Of a stretch of DNA of 64,000 nt, positions 42,621 through 52,005 are shown piece after piece; position 1 is the stretch's first letter, and the number at the start of each line of letters is the position of its first letter. Origin of the DNA: Rathayibacter sp. SD072. GTDB taxonomy: Bacteria > Actinomycetota > Actinomycetes > Actinomycetales > Microbacteriaceae. Below the pieces are notes generated by a model. That model ran no database searches. It saw only the letters and a list, made by a program, of their open reading frames with translations, and had not been told where the DNA came from. Location: assembly GCF_017355185.1 (NCBI RefSeq), contig NZ_JADILJ010000013.1, positions 1 through 64,000 of the forward strand, written 5' to 3'. The translations under genes and the position numbers were made by a program.

Positions 42621-45581
42621 CTACTGCTGCCCCTCCGCCTCGAGCGCCCGGGTGAGGGCCTCGGTCAGCTGCTCGTCGGCTGCGGCGAAGGCGGTGAGGT
42701 CGCCGTCGCGCAGCGCCGCCTCGCGGGCTGCGAGCGCCGTGCTGGCGTCGGCGAGGGCCTGCTGCAGCGGCGTCTGGTCGCCCGTGCCGGTGTCGGTGCC
42801 GCCGGTCTCGGTGTCCGTCCCCGGGTCCGCACCGGTGTCGGTACCGGGATCGGTCCCGGTTCCGGTGTCGGGCGCGACCGGCGTGCCGGTGTCGCCCGCG
42901 TCCGCGCCCGAGTCCCCGCCGAAGAGGCTGTCGAGAGCCGCGTCGAGGGTGTCCTCGAAGGCGATGTCGTCGCCGAACGCGACGAGCACCTTCTGCAGGA
43001 GCGGGAAGCTCGTGTCGCCGTTGGAGCTCACGTAGATCGGCTGGACGTAGAGCAGGCCTCCGCCCACCGGGAGGGTGAGCAGGTTGCCTCGGGTGACCGT
43101 CGTGTCGCCGCGAGAGAGCAGAGCGAGCTGGTTGGCGACCGTCGGATCGGTGTTGAACGCGTTCTGCACCTGACCGGGGCCGGGCACCGTGTCGTCGCTC
43201 GGGAGCTCGAGCAGCCGCAGGGTCCCGTAGCCGTCGGCGACGCTCCCCTCGGTCGCGCCCGCGTCGGAATCGGCCACGAGGTACCCGGTGAGCACGTTGC
43301 GGCTCGCCTGGCTCCCCGGCGTGCTGGCCGGGATGTACGTGGAGTAGAGAGAGTACGACGGCACCTCGACGTCGGGGGTCTGGAGCGTGAGGTAGTACGG
43401 GGGCTGCAGGGAGTCCCCGCCGACCGCCGAGGCAGCCGAGGTGCCGCTGGTCGGGTCGTTCGGAGTGGACCACGCCGCCTCGCGCGAGTAGAAGGAGCCG
43501 GCGTCCGTGACGTGGTACGTGCCCAGGACCGCGCGCTGGACCTTGAAGAGGTCCTCGGGGTAGCGGACGTGGCTGAGCAGGTCGGCCGACATCTCGCTGA
43601 TGGGCTCGACGGTGCTCGGGAAGATCTTCTGCCAGGTCTGCAGGATCGGGTCCTCGGTGTCCCACGCGTAGAGCGTGACGCTGCCGTCGTACGCGTCGAC
43701 TGTCGCCTTCACCGAGTTGCGGATGTAGTTGACGTCGTCGGTCGGGAACTGCTGCTGCGTGTTCGTGTCGGCGATCGCCTGCGAGAGGCTCTGCACCTCC
43801 GAGTACGGGTACTCGGCGGAGGTGGTGTAGCCGTCGACCACCCAGACCACGCGTCCGTCCACGACGGTCGGGTAGGCATCGGAGTCGAGCGTCAGGTAGG
43901 GGGCCACCTTCTGCACGCGGTCGACGGGATTGCGGTCGTAGAGGATCTGCGACTCGGTGTTCACCCCGTCCGACAGGAAGATCTGCTCGGACTGGAACTT
44001 GATCGCGTACACGAGCTTCTTGAACACGTTGTCGAGAGCGGGGCCGCCCTCGCCGTCGAAGGTCGTGTAGGTCTGCTGCTCGCCCTCGGTGCCCGACGGG
44101 TAGTCGAGCTCGATGTTGCGGTCGCTGTCCCCGCCGACGATCGAGTACGCCGGCGAGTTCTCGCCGAAGTAGATGCGCGGCTGGTAGTCGCCGAGATCGC
44201 CGGTGGTCGGCACGCCCGACTCGATGAAGACAGGCTCGCCGTCGGCGGAGCGCTGGTTGCCGTACGCGGCGACCAGTCCGTAGCCGTGGGTGTAGACGAG
44301 GGTCTGGTTGTACCAGGTCTGGTTGTTGCCCAGACCGTTGAGGTTCAGCTCGCGGACGCCGACGACCGCGTCCTGGGTCGCGCCGTCGATGCTGTAGCGG
44401 TCGACGTCGAGGGCGTTCTGCTCATCGCCGAACGCGTAGTACTGACGGAACTGCTGGAGCTGCGAGAACGCGTCCGTCACGACGGCGGGGTCGAGGATGC
44501 GGATGTTCGCGGTGGTCTCGGCATCGGAGCGCAGCGCGCCCGGCTCGGCGTCGGTGGTCGCGTCGTAGGGGATGACCTGGACGTCGTCCACGCCGTACGC
44601 CTGGCGGGTCATCTCGATGTTGCGCTGGATGTAGGGCTCCTCGAGCGTGCGCTCGTTGGGCTCGACCTGGAACTTCTGCACGACCCACGGGTAGAGGGAG
44701 CCGACGAGCAGGCTCGAGACGATCAGGAGCGCGGTGCCGATGACGGGCAGGCGCCAGCGTCCGATGAACGCGGTGACGACGAAGAGGACCGCGACGAGCA
44801 CGGCGACGCCGGCGAGGATCTGCAGGCCCGGGATGGTCGCGTTGACCGACGAGTAGGTCGCTCCGGTGATGCGGGCGCCCTGGTCGGTGAGGGTCGCGTA
44901 CTGGTCGAGCCAGAGGCTGACGGCCTGCACGAGGAGGTAGAGCGCCGCGATGATCGCGAGCTGGATGCGCGAGGACTTCGAGATCCGGACCTCGCGTCCG
45001 TTCACGCGGATCGCGCCGTAGAGGTAGCCCGTGGCCAGAGTGGCGAGCGCCGAGATGATGAGGACCGCCGAGGCGAAGCCGACGAGGCTCTGGTAGAAGG
45101 GCAGCTCGAACAGGTAGAAGGACGTGTCCAGCCCGAACTGCGGGTCGATGTCGCCCGAGGGGGTGCGGTTCCAGAAGGTCAGGCTGGTCTGCCAGCGCGA
45201 CGCCGACGAGACGCCCGCGAACAGTCCCAGGACCGCGGGGATGCCGAAGGTCGCCAGACGGCGCAGCGGCTCCACGACCTGCTGGTAGCGGTCGATCTGC
45301 GAGTTGAGCTTCGCGTAGACCGGGCGCAGGCGGTAGGCCAGCGTGAGGCTGATGAAGACCGGGATCGCCATGGCGGCGAAGCCGATGACGAAGAGCCCGC
45401 CGGCCGCCGCCCACTGCGTCGTGAGGACGGAGAGGAAGCCGAGCTGGTCGTACCAGAGGATGTCGGTGTAGAGACCGGCGAAGACGAAGAACGCCACCAC
45501 CAGAACGGCCACCACCACGACAGTGACGGCGAGGACGCTCCGTCTCTTCCGCTGCGGGGTTTCGGTTGCTGTGGAACTCAC
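42621..45581 (-). CDS. UPF0182 family membrane protein
   Basis: The 986-residue protein has about seven N-terminal membrane helices (residues about 15-320), then a large extracytoplasmic domain with DILWYDQLGFLSV near the start, VQVIPYDATTDAEPG, NQTWYNQTLVYTHGYG, RNPVDRVQKVAPYLTLDSDAYP and VNYIRNSVKATVDAYDG, all UPF0182 landmarks. The C-terminal tail holds a Thr/Gly/Asp/Pro repeat region (TGTGTDPGTDTGADPGTD-like) followed by a helical end. UPF0182 function is not established. GTG 45581 has AGAGG upstream. The longer frame above it is a shadow of the Lon-like gene. Confidence 0.92.
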   Translation of the reverse strand: MSSTATETPQRKRRSVLAVTVVVVAVLVVAFFVFAGLYTDILWYDQLGFLSVLTTQWAAAGGLFVIGFAAMAIPVFISLTLAYRLRPVYAKLNSQIDRYQQVVEPLRRLATFGIPAVLGLFAGVSSASRWQTSLTFWNRTPSGDIDPQFGLDTSFYLFELPFYQSLVGFASAVLIISALATLATGYLYGAIRVNGREVRISKSSRIQLAIIAALYLLVQAVSLWLDQYATLTDQGARITGATYSSVNATIPGLQILAGVAVLVAVLFVVTAFIGRWRLPVIGTALLIVSSLLVGSLYPWVVQKFQVEPNERTLEEPYIQRNIEMTRQAYGVDDVQVIPYDATTDAEPGALRSDAETTANIRILDPAVVTDAFSQLQQFRQYYAFGDEQNALDVDRYSIDGATQDAVVGVRELNLNGLGNNQTWYNQTLVYTHGYGLVAAYGNQRSADGEPVFIESGVPTTGDLGDYQPRIYFGENSPAYSIVGGDSDRNIELDYPSGTEGEQQTYTTFDGEGGPALDNVFKKLVYAIKFQSEQIFLSDGVNTESQILYDRNPVDRVQKVAPYLTLDSDAYPTVVDGRVVWVVDGYTTSAEYPYSEVQSLSQAIADTNTQQQFPTDDVNYIRNSVKATVDAYDGSVTLYAWDTEDPILQTWQKIFPSTVEPISEMSADLLSHVRYPEDLFKVQRAVLGTYHVTDAGSFYSREAAWSTPNDPTSGTSAASAVGGDSLQPPYYLTLQTPDVEVPSYSLYSTYIPASTPGSQASRNVLTGYLVADSDAGATEGSVADGYGTLRLLELPSDDTVPGPGQVQNAFNTDPTVANQLALLSRGDTTVTRGNLLTLPVGGGLLYVQPIYVSSNGDTSFPLLQKVLVAFGDDIAFEDTLDAALDSLFGGDSGADAGDTGTPVAPDTGTGTDPGTDTGADPGTDTETGGTDTGTGDQTPLQQALADASTALAAREAALRDGDLTAFAAADEQLTEALTRALEAEGQQ

Positions 45582-45682
45582 GGATGGGCCTCTTGCTGTC
45601 GAGATGTGAGGGGAGGGCACCCATGCTATGCGACGGGTGCGGGCCCCACCTGAGCGTCGGCCTCGACAGCAGGAGGCGGGCG

Positions 45683-46792
45683 TCAGCCGATCGGAGTCGC
45701 CCCGTCGCAGGTGGGCAGTCCGGAGACGTCGCCGGAGGCGATGCCGTCGAGTGCGGCGAGCGCCTCGTCGAGCGTCGCCACGCTCAGCACCTCGATGCCG
45801 TCCGGCACGTGCCCGACGACCTCGCCGCAGTTCTGCGCGGGAGCGAGGAACCAGTCGGCGCCCGCCGCCACCGCGCCGAACATCTTCTGCCGGATGCCGC
45901 CGATGGGCCCGACCTGCCCGTCCGCGTCGATGGTGCCGGTGCCCGCCACCTCCTCGCCGCCGTTGAGCGAGCCCTCGGTGAGCTTGTCGATGATGCCGAG
46001 GGCGAACATCATGCCCGCGCTCGGGCCGCCGACGTCGTTCAACTGGATGTCGACCTCGAAGGGGAAGTCGAAGGCCAGGCCGGCGACGATGCCGATCACC
46101 GCGGCGCCGTCGCTGTCGACGGGCACCACCTGGACGTCCTGACGCGCACCGTCGCGCTCGATCGTGAGGTCGACCGGGACGCCGGCACCGGACGCCTGCA
46201 CGGCGTCGCGCAGAGCGGCGACGTCGGACACGGGGGCGCCCTCGACGGCGACGACCGCGTCGCCCGGCTCGAGCACGTCGACGGAGGGCGAGTCCTCCGG
46301 GATCTGCACGACCGACACCTGCTGGGCGACCGGATAGCCGAGCTCCGTCAGTGCCACGGCGATCGCCTCCTGCTGCGAGTCGGACATCTCGGCCTGGTTG
46401 GCCTCGTCGCGCTCCTGCACCGTCACCGATCTCGGGAAGATCGACTCGACCGGGACGACGGCCTTGCTGCGGTCGAACCAGGCGCCGACGATCTCGACCC
46501 AGTTGGGCAGGCTCTCCGGATTCCCGACGACCGAGACGGTCAGCATGTCGAGCGTGCCGGTCGTGGGGTAGGTGGGCTCGTCGGGGATGGAGATGAGCGG
46601 GACGTCCTCGCCGTCGGTCTCGCTGGTGCCGAGGGTGTCGAAGACGGGGCCCGGCTGCTCGATGACGTAAGGGGCGGGCGCGATGCCCAGCGCGACCACC
46701 AGGGCGACTCCCGAGAACAGCACGGTCGGTCCCACCCACGCCCGCTTCCCGCGTGAGGGCGAGTGCCGGGGATCGTCGGAGAACAGCGTCAC
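45683..46792 (-). CDS. PDZ-Lon-like membrane protease (YlbL/S16 type)
   Basis: The 369-residue protein has an N-terminal membrane anchor (VGPTVLFSGVALVVALGIA, residues about 20-38), a PDZ domain near residues 170-215 (DVLEPGDAVVAVEG), and an S16 Lon-like peptidase with Ser in NDVGGPSAGMMFAL and Lys in GGIRQKMFGAVAAGA. YlbL-like proteases degrade membrane or secreted substrates, for example SOS-induced division inhibitors in Bacillus. The start is GTG 46792, with GGAAGG upstream. It is transcribed with the UPF0182 gene downstream, and diverges from the metalloprotease. Confidence 0.9.
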   Translation of the reverse strand: MTLFSDDPRHSPSRGKRAWVGPTVLFSGVALVVALGIAPAPYVIEQPGPVFDTLGTSETDGEDVPLISIPDEPTYPTTGTLDMLTVSVVGNPESLPNWVEIVGAWFDRSKAVVPVESIFPRSVTVQERDEANQAEMSDSQQEAIAVALTELGYPVAQQVSVVQIPEDSPSVDVLEPGDAVVAVEGAPVSDVAALRDAVQASGAGVPVDLTIERDGARQDVQVVPVDSDGAAVIGIVAGLAFDFPFEVDIQLNDVGGPSAGMMFALGIIDKLTEGSLNGGEEVAGTGTIDADGQVGPIGGIRQKMFGAVAAGADWFLAPAQNCGEVVGHVPDGIEVLSVATLDEALAALDGIASGDVSGLPTCDGATPIG

Positions 46793-46986
46793 GGGGGCCT
46801 TCCTCAGGGCGTGCGGGGAAGCTCCGCCGGGGTGTTCGCGGCGGGCGGAAGCGGGCCCTGCGGTTGCGGTCGTCTTCAGGCCGATCGCCCGGGCACTCGG
46901 GCTAACGTAGCTTGCACGACTGGGAGTCGAGTCACGATCCCGCGCCCGTCACGGGCGTTCACCCGAACGACGGAGGGCTGATCCGA

Positions 46987-48402
46987 ATGGCCGCAGGCGA
47001 CAGTGCTGACCGACCCGGCGAGGGGTCGGAGGACGAGTTCCGCGAGATGCTGAGCCGGTTCCTCTCGGGTGACGGTCCGATCGATCCGTCGCAGCTCGCG
47101 GGTGCCGCCGGGCTCCCGAACGACCCGGTCGCTCTGCAGAACCTGCTCTCGCAGCTGCAGAGCGCGATGCAGCAGAACGGCGACGGCATCAACTGGACGC
47201 TCGCGAGCGAGCAGGCCAAGCAGCTCGCCCGCGCCGAGTCCGCCCCGGTCACCGACTCCGTGCGGGCCCCCTTCGACGGAGCCTTCGGTGTCGCGGCACT
47301 CTGGCTGGACGAGGTCGCCTACGTCTCGGAGCTCTCCCGCCCGCCCCGCACGGTCAGCCGCCTCGAGTGGATCTCGCTCACGATGCCGGTCTGGACGCAG
47401 CTCGCCGAGCCCGTCGCCCTGAGCATCTCGGACGCGCTGACCCGGGTGATGCGCGAGCAGGCCCCGGAGGAGATGCGCGAGATGATCGCCGGAGCCGAGG
47501 GCATGATGCGCGGCATCGGCGGAACGCTCTTCGCCCTCCAGCTCGGACAGGTCGTCGGGCAGCTCGCCGCGGAGGTCGTCTCGGGAGGCGACATCGGCAT
47601 CCCCCTGCTCGAGGAGAACGACGCCGCGATCCTGCCGCAGAACGTCGCCGCGTTCGGCGAGGGGCTCGACATCCCGATCGACCAGGTGCAGATCTACCTG
47701 GCGGTGCGCGAGCTCGCTCACGCCCGCCTCTTCCGTCACGGCAAGTGGCTCCGACTGGCCCTCATCTCGCAGATCACCGACTTCGCGCGCGGCATCAGCA
47801 TCGATACCACCCGCCTCGAGGAGCTCGCCGGGAACTTCGACCCGTCGAACCCCGAGGAGCTGCGCGACGCGATGACGTCCGGCGCGCTGATCCCGCCCAA
47901 GACCGAGGAGCAGCTCGCAGCGCACGGCCGCCTCGAGACGGTCCTCGCCCTGATCGAGGGCTGGGTCGACGTCGTGACCGCGGCCGCGACCACCCGCCTG
48001 CCCAGCGCCGGAGCGATCGCCGAGACCGTCCGCCGCCGGCGCGCTTCCGGCGGGCCGGCCGAGTCCGCGTTCGCGACGCTCGTCGGCCTGGAGCTGCGCC
48101 CGCGCCGGCTCCGCGACGCCGCCGCCATGTGGCAGGCGGTGACCGACGCCGTCGGACCGGAGGCGCGCGACAGCCTGTGGTCGCACCCCGATCTGCTGCC
48201 CGGTTCCGAGGACCTCGACGACCCGAGCCGCCTCGTGGCCCGCCTGAGCGCCGAGGCCCGCGGCGAGACCCCGGAGCCCGACGAGATGGACCGCGCGCTC
48301 GAGGAGCTGCTCAACGGCGGCACCCCCGACGCTCCCCCGGCCGACGGAGCGGGCGACGGCCCGGACGACGCGGCCGGCCCGACGGGCGACCGCCCGGTCT
48401 GA
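46987..48402 (+). CDS. DUF2342 zincin-like metalloprotease
   Basis: The 471-residue protein belongs to the actinobacterial DUF2342 'zinc-dependent metalloprotease' family: YLAVRELAHARLFRH is the helix bearing the E-x2-H motif, and ALIEGWVDVVTAAATTRL holds the third metal-ligand region. The C-terminal tail is Asp/Pro/Ala-rich. I pick ATG 46987 because GGAGGG lies 9 bp before it; the upstream frame is not family-like. In Mycobacterium the homologue (Rv3195) lies in the same gene cluster with a ThiF-like gene, UvrD2 and NudC, as it does here. The substrate is unknown. Confidence 0.85.
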   Translation: MAAGDSADRPGEGSEDEFREMLSRFLSGDGPIDPSQLAGAAGLPNDPVALQNLLSQLQSAMQQNGDGINWTLASEQAKQLARAESAPVTDSVRAPFDGAFGVAALWLDEVAYVSELSRPPRTVSRLEWISLTMPVWTQLAEPVALSISDALTRVMREQAPEEMREMIAGAEGMMRGIGGTLFALQLGQVVGQLAAEVVSGGDIGIPLLEENDAAILPQNVAAFGEGLDIPIDQVQIYLAVRELAHARLFRHGKWLRLALISQITDFARGISIDTTRLEELAGNFDPSNPEELRDAMTSGALIPPKTEEQLAAHGRLETVLALIEGWVDVVTAAATTRLPSAGAIAETVRRRRASGGPAESAFATLVGLELRPRRLRDAAAMWQAVTDAVGPEARDSLWSHPDLLPGSEDLDDPSRLVARLSAEARGETPEPDEMDRALEELLNGGTPDAPPADGAGDGPDDAAGPTGDRPV

Positions 48403-48470
48403 TCGCCTCCGGCGGCGGGACCTGTGGAGAACTCCCCCGGCCCCGCCGCCGACTCGGCCATGCTCTCGGC

Positions 48471-49331
48471 ATGGTCCTCCGACTCGATCCCCGGTTCCCG
48501 CTCCTCTGGCGCTCCGCGACCGCGATGCAGGTCGGGCTCGACCGCCCGCACGTGGTCCTCGACGGCGTCGGCTACGCCGAGGAGCTGCTGCTGCACGCGC
48601 TGCGGGTGGGCACCAGCGCCGGGACCGCGCGGCTGATCGCGCGGCGGGCCGGTGCGTCCGACGAGCGGATCGACGAGCTTCTCGAAGCGCTGCGACCGGT
48701 GCTGTCGCGCAACGTCTCACCCGGCCCTCCCCCCGCACCGCGCGTGGTCGTCGAGGGCGACGGCACCGCGGCGGACGCCCTGCGGAGCCTGCTGCGCGGC
48801 GAGGGCTGCGAGCTGGTCGGGGAGGACGCGGTGCCCGACGTCGCCGTGCTGCTGACCGACTTCGCAGTCGCTCCAGCCCGGGCCGCGCACTGGCTGGCCG
48901 CCGACGTGCCCCACCTGGCGGTCGTCTTCGGCGACGAGGCGGTGCGGGTCGGGCCGCTGGTCGAACCGGGCGCGGGCCCGTGCCTGCACTGCGCCGAGCG
49001 CGACCGGATCGACCTCGATCCCGAGTGGCCGCGGCTCGTCATCCAGGTGCTCGGCCGCCGCGCGCCGACCCGGACCGCGCTCGCGAGCGCCGCGATCGCC
49101 GTCGTGGCGGCCGATGCCGTGCTGCGCCGCGTCCTCGCGGGCGGGACGGCGCTGAGCGACCGGGAGCGGATCTACTCCGACGCCTCGGGCGGCTTCAGCG
49201 AGCGGCGGCTGGAGCCGCACCGCGAGTGCGCGTGCCGAGCTCTTCCAGGAAGCGCGACGGCTCCCTCCGCGTCACCCGGCCCACCGTCGAGCGCGACCAC
49301 GACAGGCGCAGGCGCCGTCGTGCGCGGGTGA
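48471..49331 (+). CDS. ThiF/cyclodehydratase-like protein
   Basis: The 286-residue protein resembles the N-terminal-domain-plus-Rossmann pattern of TOMM-type cyclodehydratase (ThiF-like) proteins: LRLDPRFPLLWRSATAMQVG, a variable middle, VPHLAVVFGDEAVRVGPLVEPG, then zinc-binding CLHCAERD and, at the end, HRECACR. The equivalent actinobacterial gene (Rv3196) is conserved beside DUF2342 but its role is unknown. No RiPP precursor is visible here. The last about 30 residues overlap the convergent helicase gene by 137 bp. ATG 48471 is chosen; no strong SD. Confidence 0.7.
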   Translation: MVLRLDPRFPLLWRSATAMQVGLDRPHVVLDGVGYAEELLLHALRVGTSAGTARLIARRAGASDERIDELLEALRPVLSRNVSPGPPPAPRVVVEGDGTAADALRSLLRGEGCELVGEDAVPDVAVLLTDFAVAPARAAHWLAADVPHLAVVFGDEAVRVGPLVEPGAGPCLHCAERDRIDLDPEWPRLVIQVLGRRAPTRTALASAAIAVVAADAVLRRVLAGGTALSDRERIYSDASGGFSERRLEPHRECACRALPGSATAPSASPGPPSSATTTGAGAVVRG

Positions 49332-50895
49332 TGCCGACGTAGAGCAGGCGGCGCTCCTCGTCGATGCCCTCGAGTCCGCTGGCGTAGGAGATGGGGAGCA
49401 GTCCCTCCGAGAGGCCCATCAGGTGGACCGAGTCCCACTCCAGGCCCTTGGCCGAGTGGATGGTCGCCAGGGTGACCGCCGCGCGGTCCGGCTCGTGGTG
49501 CACCTGCTGCCGGGCGAGGAGGTCGTCGGTGAACTGCCGGAACGTCCAGTCGGCGGGAGCCTCGTCGACGAGGCGGGCGAGGGTGTCGAGCGACTCCCAC
49601 CGATCGCGCACGGCACCGGGGGCCGACGGCGGCTCCGCGCTCCAGCCGAGCGAGCGGAGGACGTCGCTGACCGACTTGAAGAGCGGCTCTCCCGCGATCG
49701 AGACGGAGGCGGCGCGCAGCTGCATCACCGCCTGCTTCACCTCCGGCAGATCGAAGAACCGCTTGCCGCCGCGCATGTGCGCGCTGACACCGCGCTCGGT
49801 GAGCGCGTGCTCGAGCACCGCCGACTGCGAGTTGGTGCGGAACAGGATCGCGATGTCGGAGGGCCGCACTCCCGCCTCGACGTCGGCGGCGACGCGGGCG
49901 GCCACTCCGCGCGCCTCCGCGATGTCGTCGGGGTACGCGTCGATCGACGGCTCCGGCGCCTCGCCCTTCTCGACCGCGTGCAGCACGAGCGCACCCGGGC
50001 GCCCGCGCATGAGCCGGTTCGCGGTCTGCACGATCGGCGTCGCGGACCGGTAGTTCTCCTCGAGGCGCACGACAGTGGCGGCGGGCCAATGCGCGGGGAA
50101 GTCGAGGAGGTAGTCCGCCCGCGCGCCGGCGAAGGAGTAGATGGTCTGGCTCGCGTCGCCCACGACGCAGAGGTCGCTCCGGTCGCCCAGCCAGAGCTCG
50201 AGCAGCCGCTGCTGCAGCGGGTTCACGTCCTGGTACTCGTCGACGACGAAGAACCGGTACTGCTCGCGCACCTGCATGGCCATCGCGGGCTCGGACTCGA
50301 GCATGCCGGCGGTGACGAGGAGCACGTCCTCGAAGTCGATCTGCCGGCGCTGGTCCTTCAGCCCCTCGTACTCGTCGACCAGGGCGACGGTCTGATCGAG
50401 CGTGAGCCGGCCGGGGAGCGTCCTGGTGCGCGCGGCGACGGCGTACTGCTCGAGCGACAGCGCCGACACCTTCCGCCACTCGATCTCGGCCGAGAGGTCG
50501 CGCAGCGTCGCGGTGTCGAGCTTGAGACGGAGCCGCTCGGCCGCGTGGCCCAGCAGGCGGGCCTTGCCGTCCAGCAGCTGGGGCATCGTGCCGCCGACCA
50601 GCTGCGGCCAGAAGTAGCCGAGCTGCGAGAGCGCGGCGGCGTGGAAGGTGCGCGCCTGCACCCCTCCGGCACCGAGGACGCGCAGGCGCGAGCGCAGCTC
50701 CGCGGCCGAGCGGCTCGTGAAGGTCAGCGCCATCACGCGGCCCGGGGTGTAGACGCCCGTGGCCACGCCGTGCGCGATGCGGTGGGTGATGGTGCGGGTC
50801 TTGCCGGTGCCCGCTCCCGCGAGCACGCAGACCGGCCCGAGCAGCGCCTCCGCCGCCTCCCGCTGCCCCTCGTCGAGCCCGTCGAGCAGGCTCAC
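49195..50895 (-). CDS. UvrD/PcrA-family superfamily 1 helicase
   Basis: The 566-residue helicase has Walker A AGAGTGKTRTITHRI (with GTGKT), motif Ia LTFTSRSAAELRSRL, Walker B FVVDEYQDVNPLQQRLL, motif III VVGDASQTIYSFAGARA, motif IV LEENYRS, motif V TIHSAKGLEWDSV and motif VI VGITRARRRL. Its place beside nudC matches mycobacterial uvrD2, but the C-terminal HRDC domain of UvrD2 is absent here. It would unwind DNA 3'-5'. GTG 50895 overlaps the nudC stop by 4 bp, so the two are coupled. The 3' end overlaps the convergent ThiF-like gene. Confidence 0.88.
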   Translation of the reverse strand: MSLLDGLDEGQREAAEALLGPVCVLAGAGTGKTRTITHRIAHGVATGVYTPGRVMALTFTSRSAAELRSRLRVLGAGGVQARTFHAAALSQLGYFWPQLVGGTMPQLLDGKARLLGHAAERLRLKLDTATLRDLSAEIEWRKVSALSLEQYAVAARTRTLPGRLTLDQTVALVDEYEGLKDQRRQIDFEDVLLVTAGMLESEPAMAMQVREQYRFFVVDEYQDVNPLQQRLLELWLGDRSDLCVVGDASQTIYSFAGARADYLLDFPAHWPAATVVRLEENYRSATPIVQTANRLMRGRPGALVLHAVEKGEAPEPSIDAYPDDIAEARGVAARVAADVEAGVRPSDIAILFRTNSQSAVLEHALTERGVSAHMRGGKRFFDLPEVKQAVMQLRAASVSIAGEPLFKSVSDVLRSLGWSAEPPSAPGAVRDRWESLDTLARLVDEAPADWTFRQFTDDLLARQQVHHEPDRAAVTLATIHSAKGLEWDSVHLMGLSEGLLPISYASGLEGIDEERRLLYVGITRARRRLRLSWSRSTVGRVTRREPSRFLEELGTRTRGAAPAAAR

Positions 50896-51836
50896 GCGAG
50901 GGGCCCGTTCTCGAGCTCGCCCCCGTACCAGTCCTCGATCATGGCGCGGGCGATGGAGGAGCGGCCGGGCAGGAGCACCGACTCGAGCGAGTCGCGCAGC
51001 TGGTCGCGGGTGAACCAGCGCAGGTCGACGATCTCCTCGCCGTCCGGTCGCAGCGCCGCGGGCTCCTGGTCGGGCGCGAGGCGGGCGGTGAAGCCGACCA
51101 TCAGCGACGCGGGGAACGGCCACGGCTGCGAGCCGAGATAGGCGGGGTCGACGACGCGCATGCCCGACTCCTCGAAGATCTCGCGCACGACGGCCGCCTC
51201 GAGCGACTCGCCCGGCTCGACGAAGCCGGCGAGCAGCGAGAAGCGGTCGCTCCCCCACATGGCGTTCGAGCCCAGGAGCAGGCGGTCGTCGGCGTCGAGG
51301 ACGCAGACGATGATCGCGGGGTCGGTCCGCGGGAAGACCTGGCTGCCGTCGGTGGGCGAGCGGCGGACCCAGCCGCCCTGCTCGACGACGGTCGGGTCGC
51401 CGTTGCGCGGGGAGTAGGCGTGCACGGCATGCCAGTTGGCCATCGCGAGCGCCTCGGTGAAGAGGCCCGCGTCGCGGCGGCTGAGGCGCTCGGCGATCGG
51501 GCGCAGCTGGCTCCAGCGCGACTCGTCGGGCTCGAGCTCGAGGGCGGCCGCCTCGGTCAGCACGGTGGCGACGACCGGGGTGCCCGCGGGCTCGCCGTCG
51601 GCGTCGACCGTGGTCCGACCGAGGTAGACGCGGAGCGTGCCGGCGGTGACGGAGTCGGCCCTCTGCAGCGCGAGGCGGTCGCCGTCGACCAGGGCGCGGT
51701 CCTTCCGCAGGGCCAGGACGCGCGTCGCCGGGTCGGCGAGGAGCTCGTCGTAGAGGTCGGGACGGCCTCGGGAGAGGTAGTCGCGGTCGACGGCCTGGCG
51801 GGCGAGCGGGAGGCGATCGGTGAAGGGCGTGGTCAT
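50892..51836 (-). CDS. nudC: NAD+ diphosphatase (NudC-like), zinc ribbon lost
   Basis: NudC hydrolyses NAD(H) to NMN and AMP and in other bacteria decaps NAD-RNA. The 314-residue protein has the Nudix box GFVEPGESLEAAVVREIFEE, preceded by FPRTDPAIIVCVLDADDRLLL and followed by YLGSQPWPFPASLMVGF, the SQPWPFP(x)S motif of NudC. The four zinc-binding Cys expected between WHAVHAY and FPRTDP are absent (the segment reads SPRNGDPTVV and RRSPTDGSQV). ATG 51836 has GGAAAG upstream. It overlaps the helicase start by 4 bp. Confidence 0.85.
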   Translation of the reverse strand: MTTPFTDRLPLARQAVDRDYLSRGRPDLYDELLADPATRVLALRKDRALVDGDRLALQRADSVTAGTLRVYLGRTTVDADGEPAGTPVVATVLTEAAALELEPDESRWSQLRPIAERLSRRDAGLFTEALAMANWHAVHAYSPRNGDPTVVEQGGWVRRSPTDGSQVFPRTDPAIIVCVLDADDRLLLGSNAMWGSDRFSLLAGFVEPGESLEAAVVREIFEESGMRVVDPAYLGSQPWPFPASLMVGFTARLAPDQEPAALRPDGEEIVDLRWFTRDQLRDSLESVLLPGRSSIARAMIEDWYGGELENGPLA

Positions 51837-51992
51837 TCGGGGAGCTCTTTCCAGGAGGCGGTGCCGCGGGACGGGAGACGCCCGCGGGTCGGTCCGCGGC
51901 GGGTCGGCGTCCGGCGGTGCCGGGGCCGGATCCCGAGCACGGCATCGGCGGGAGAGCGCGTGGCGGTCGGGCCGGTCGGGCGCGGAGCGACC

Positions 51993-51998
51993 TAACCT
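51993..51998 (+). promoter_or_regulatory. -10-like element before the kinase-fold gene
   Basis: TAACCT ends 7 bp before ATG 52006, so a transcript would start at or within a few bases of the start codon (leaderless-type). No -35 box is apparent. Confidence 0.35.
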
Positions 51999-52005
51999 AG
52001 AACCC

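Noticed and set aside
42618-45653. A 1011-codon plus-strand open frame antisense to the UPF0182 gene
   Set aside because: High-GC shadow: its Asp/Val/Arg-rich translation has no domain, while the opposite strand has clear UPF0182 motifs.
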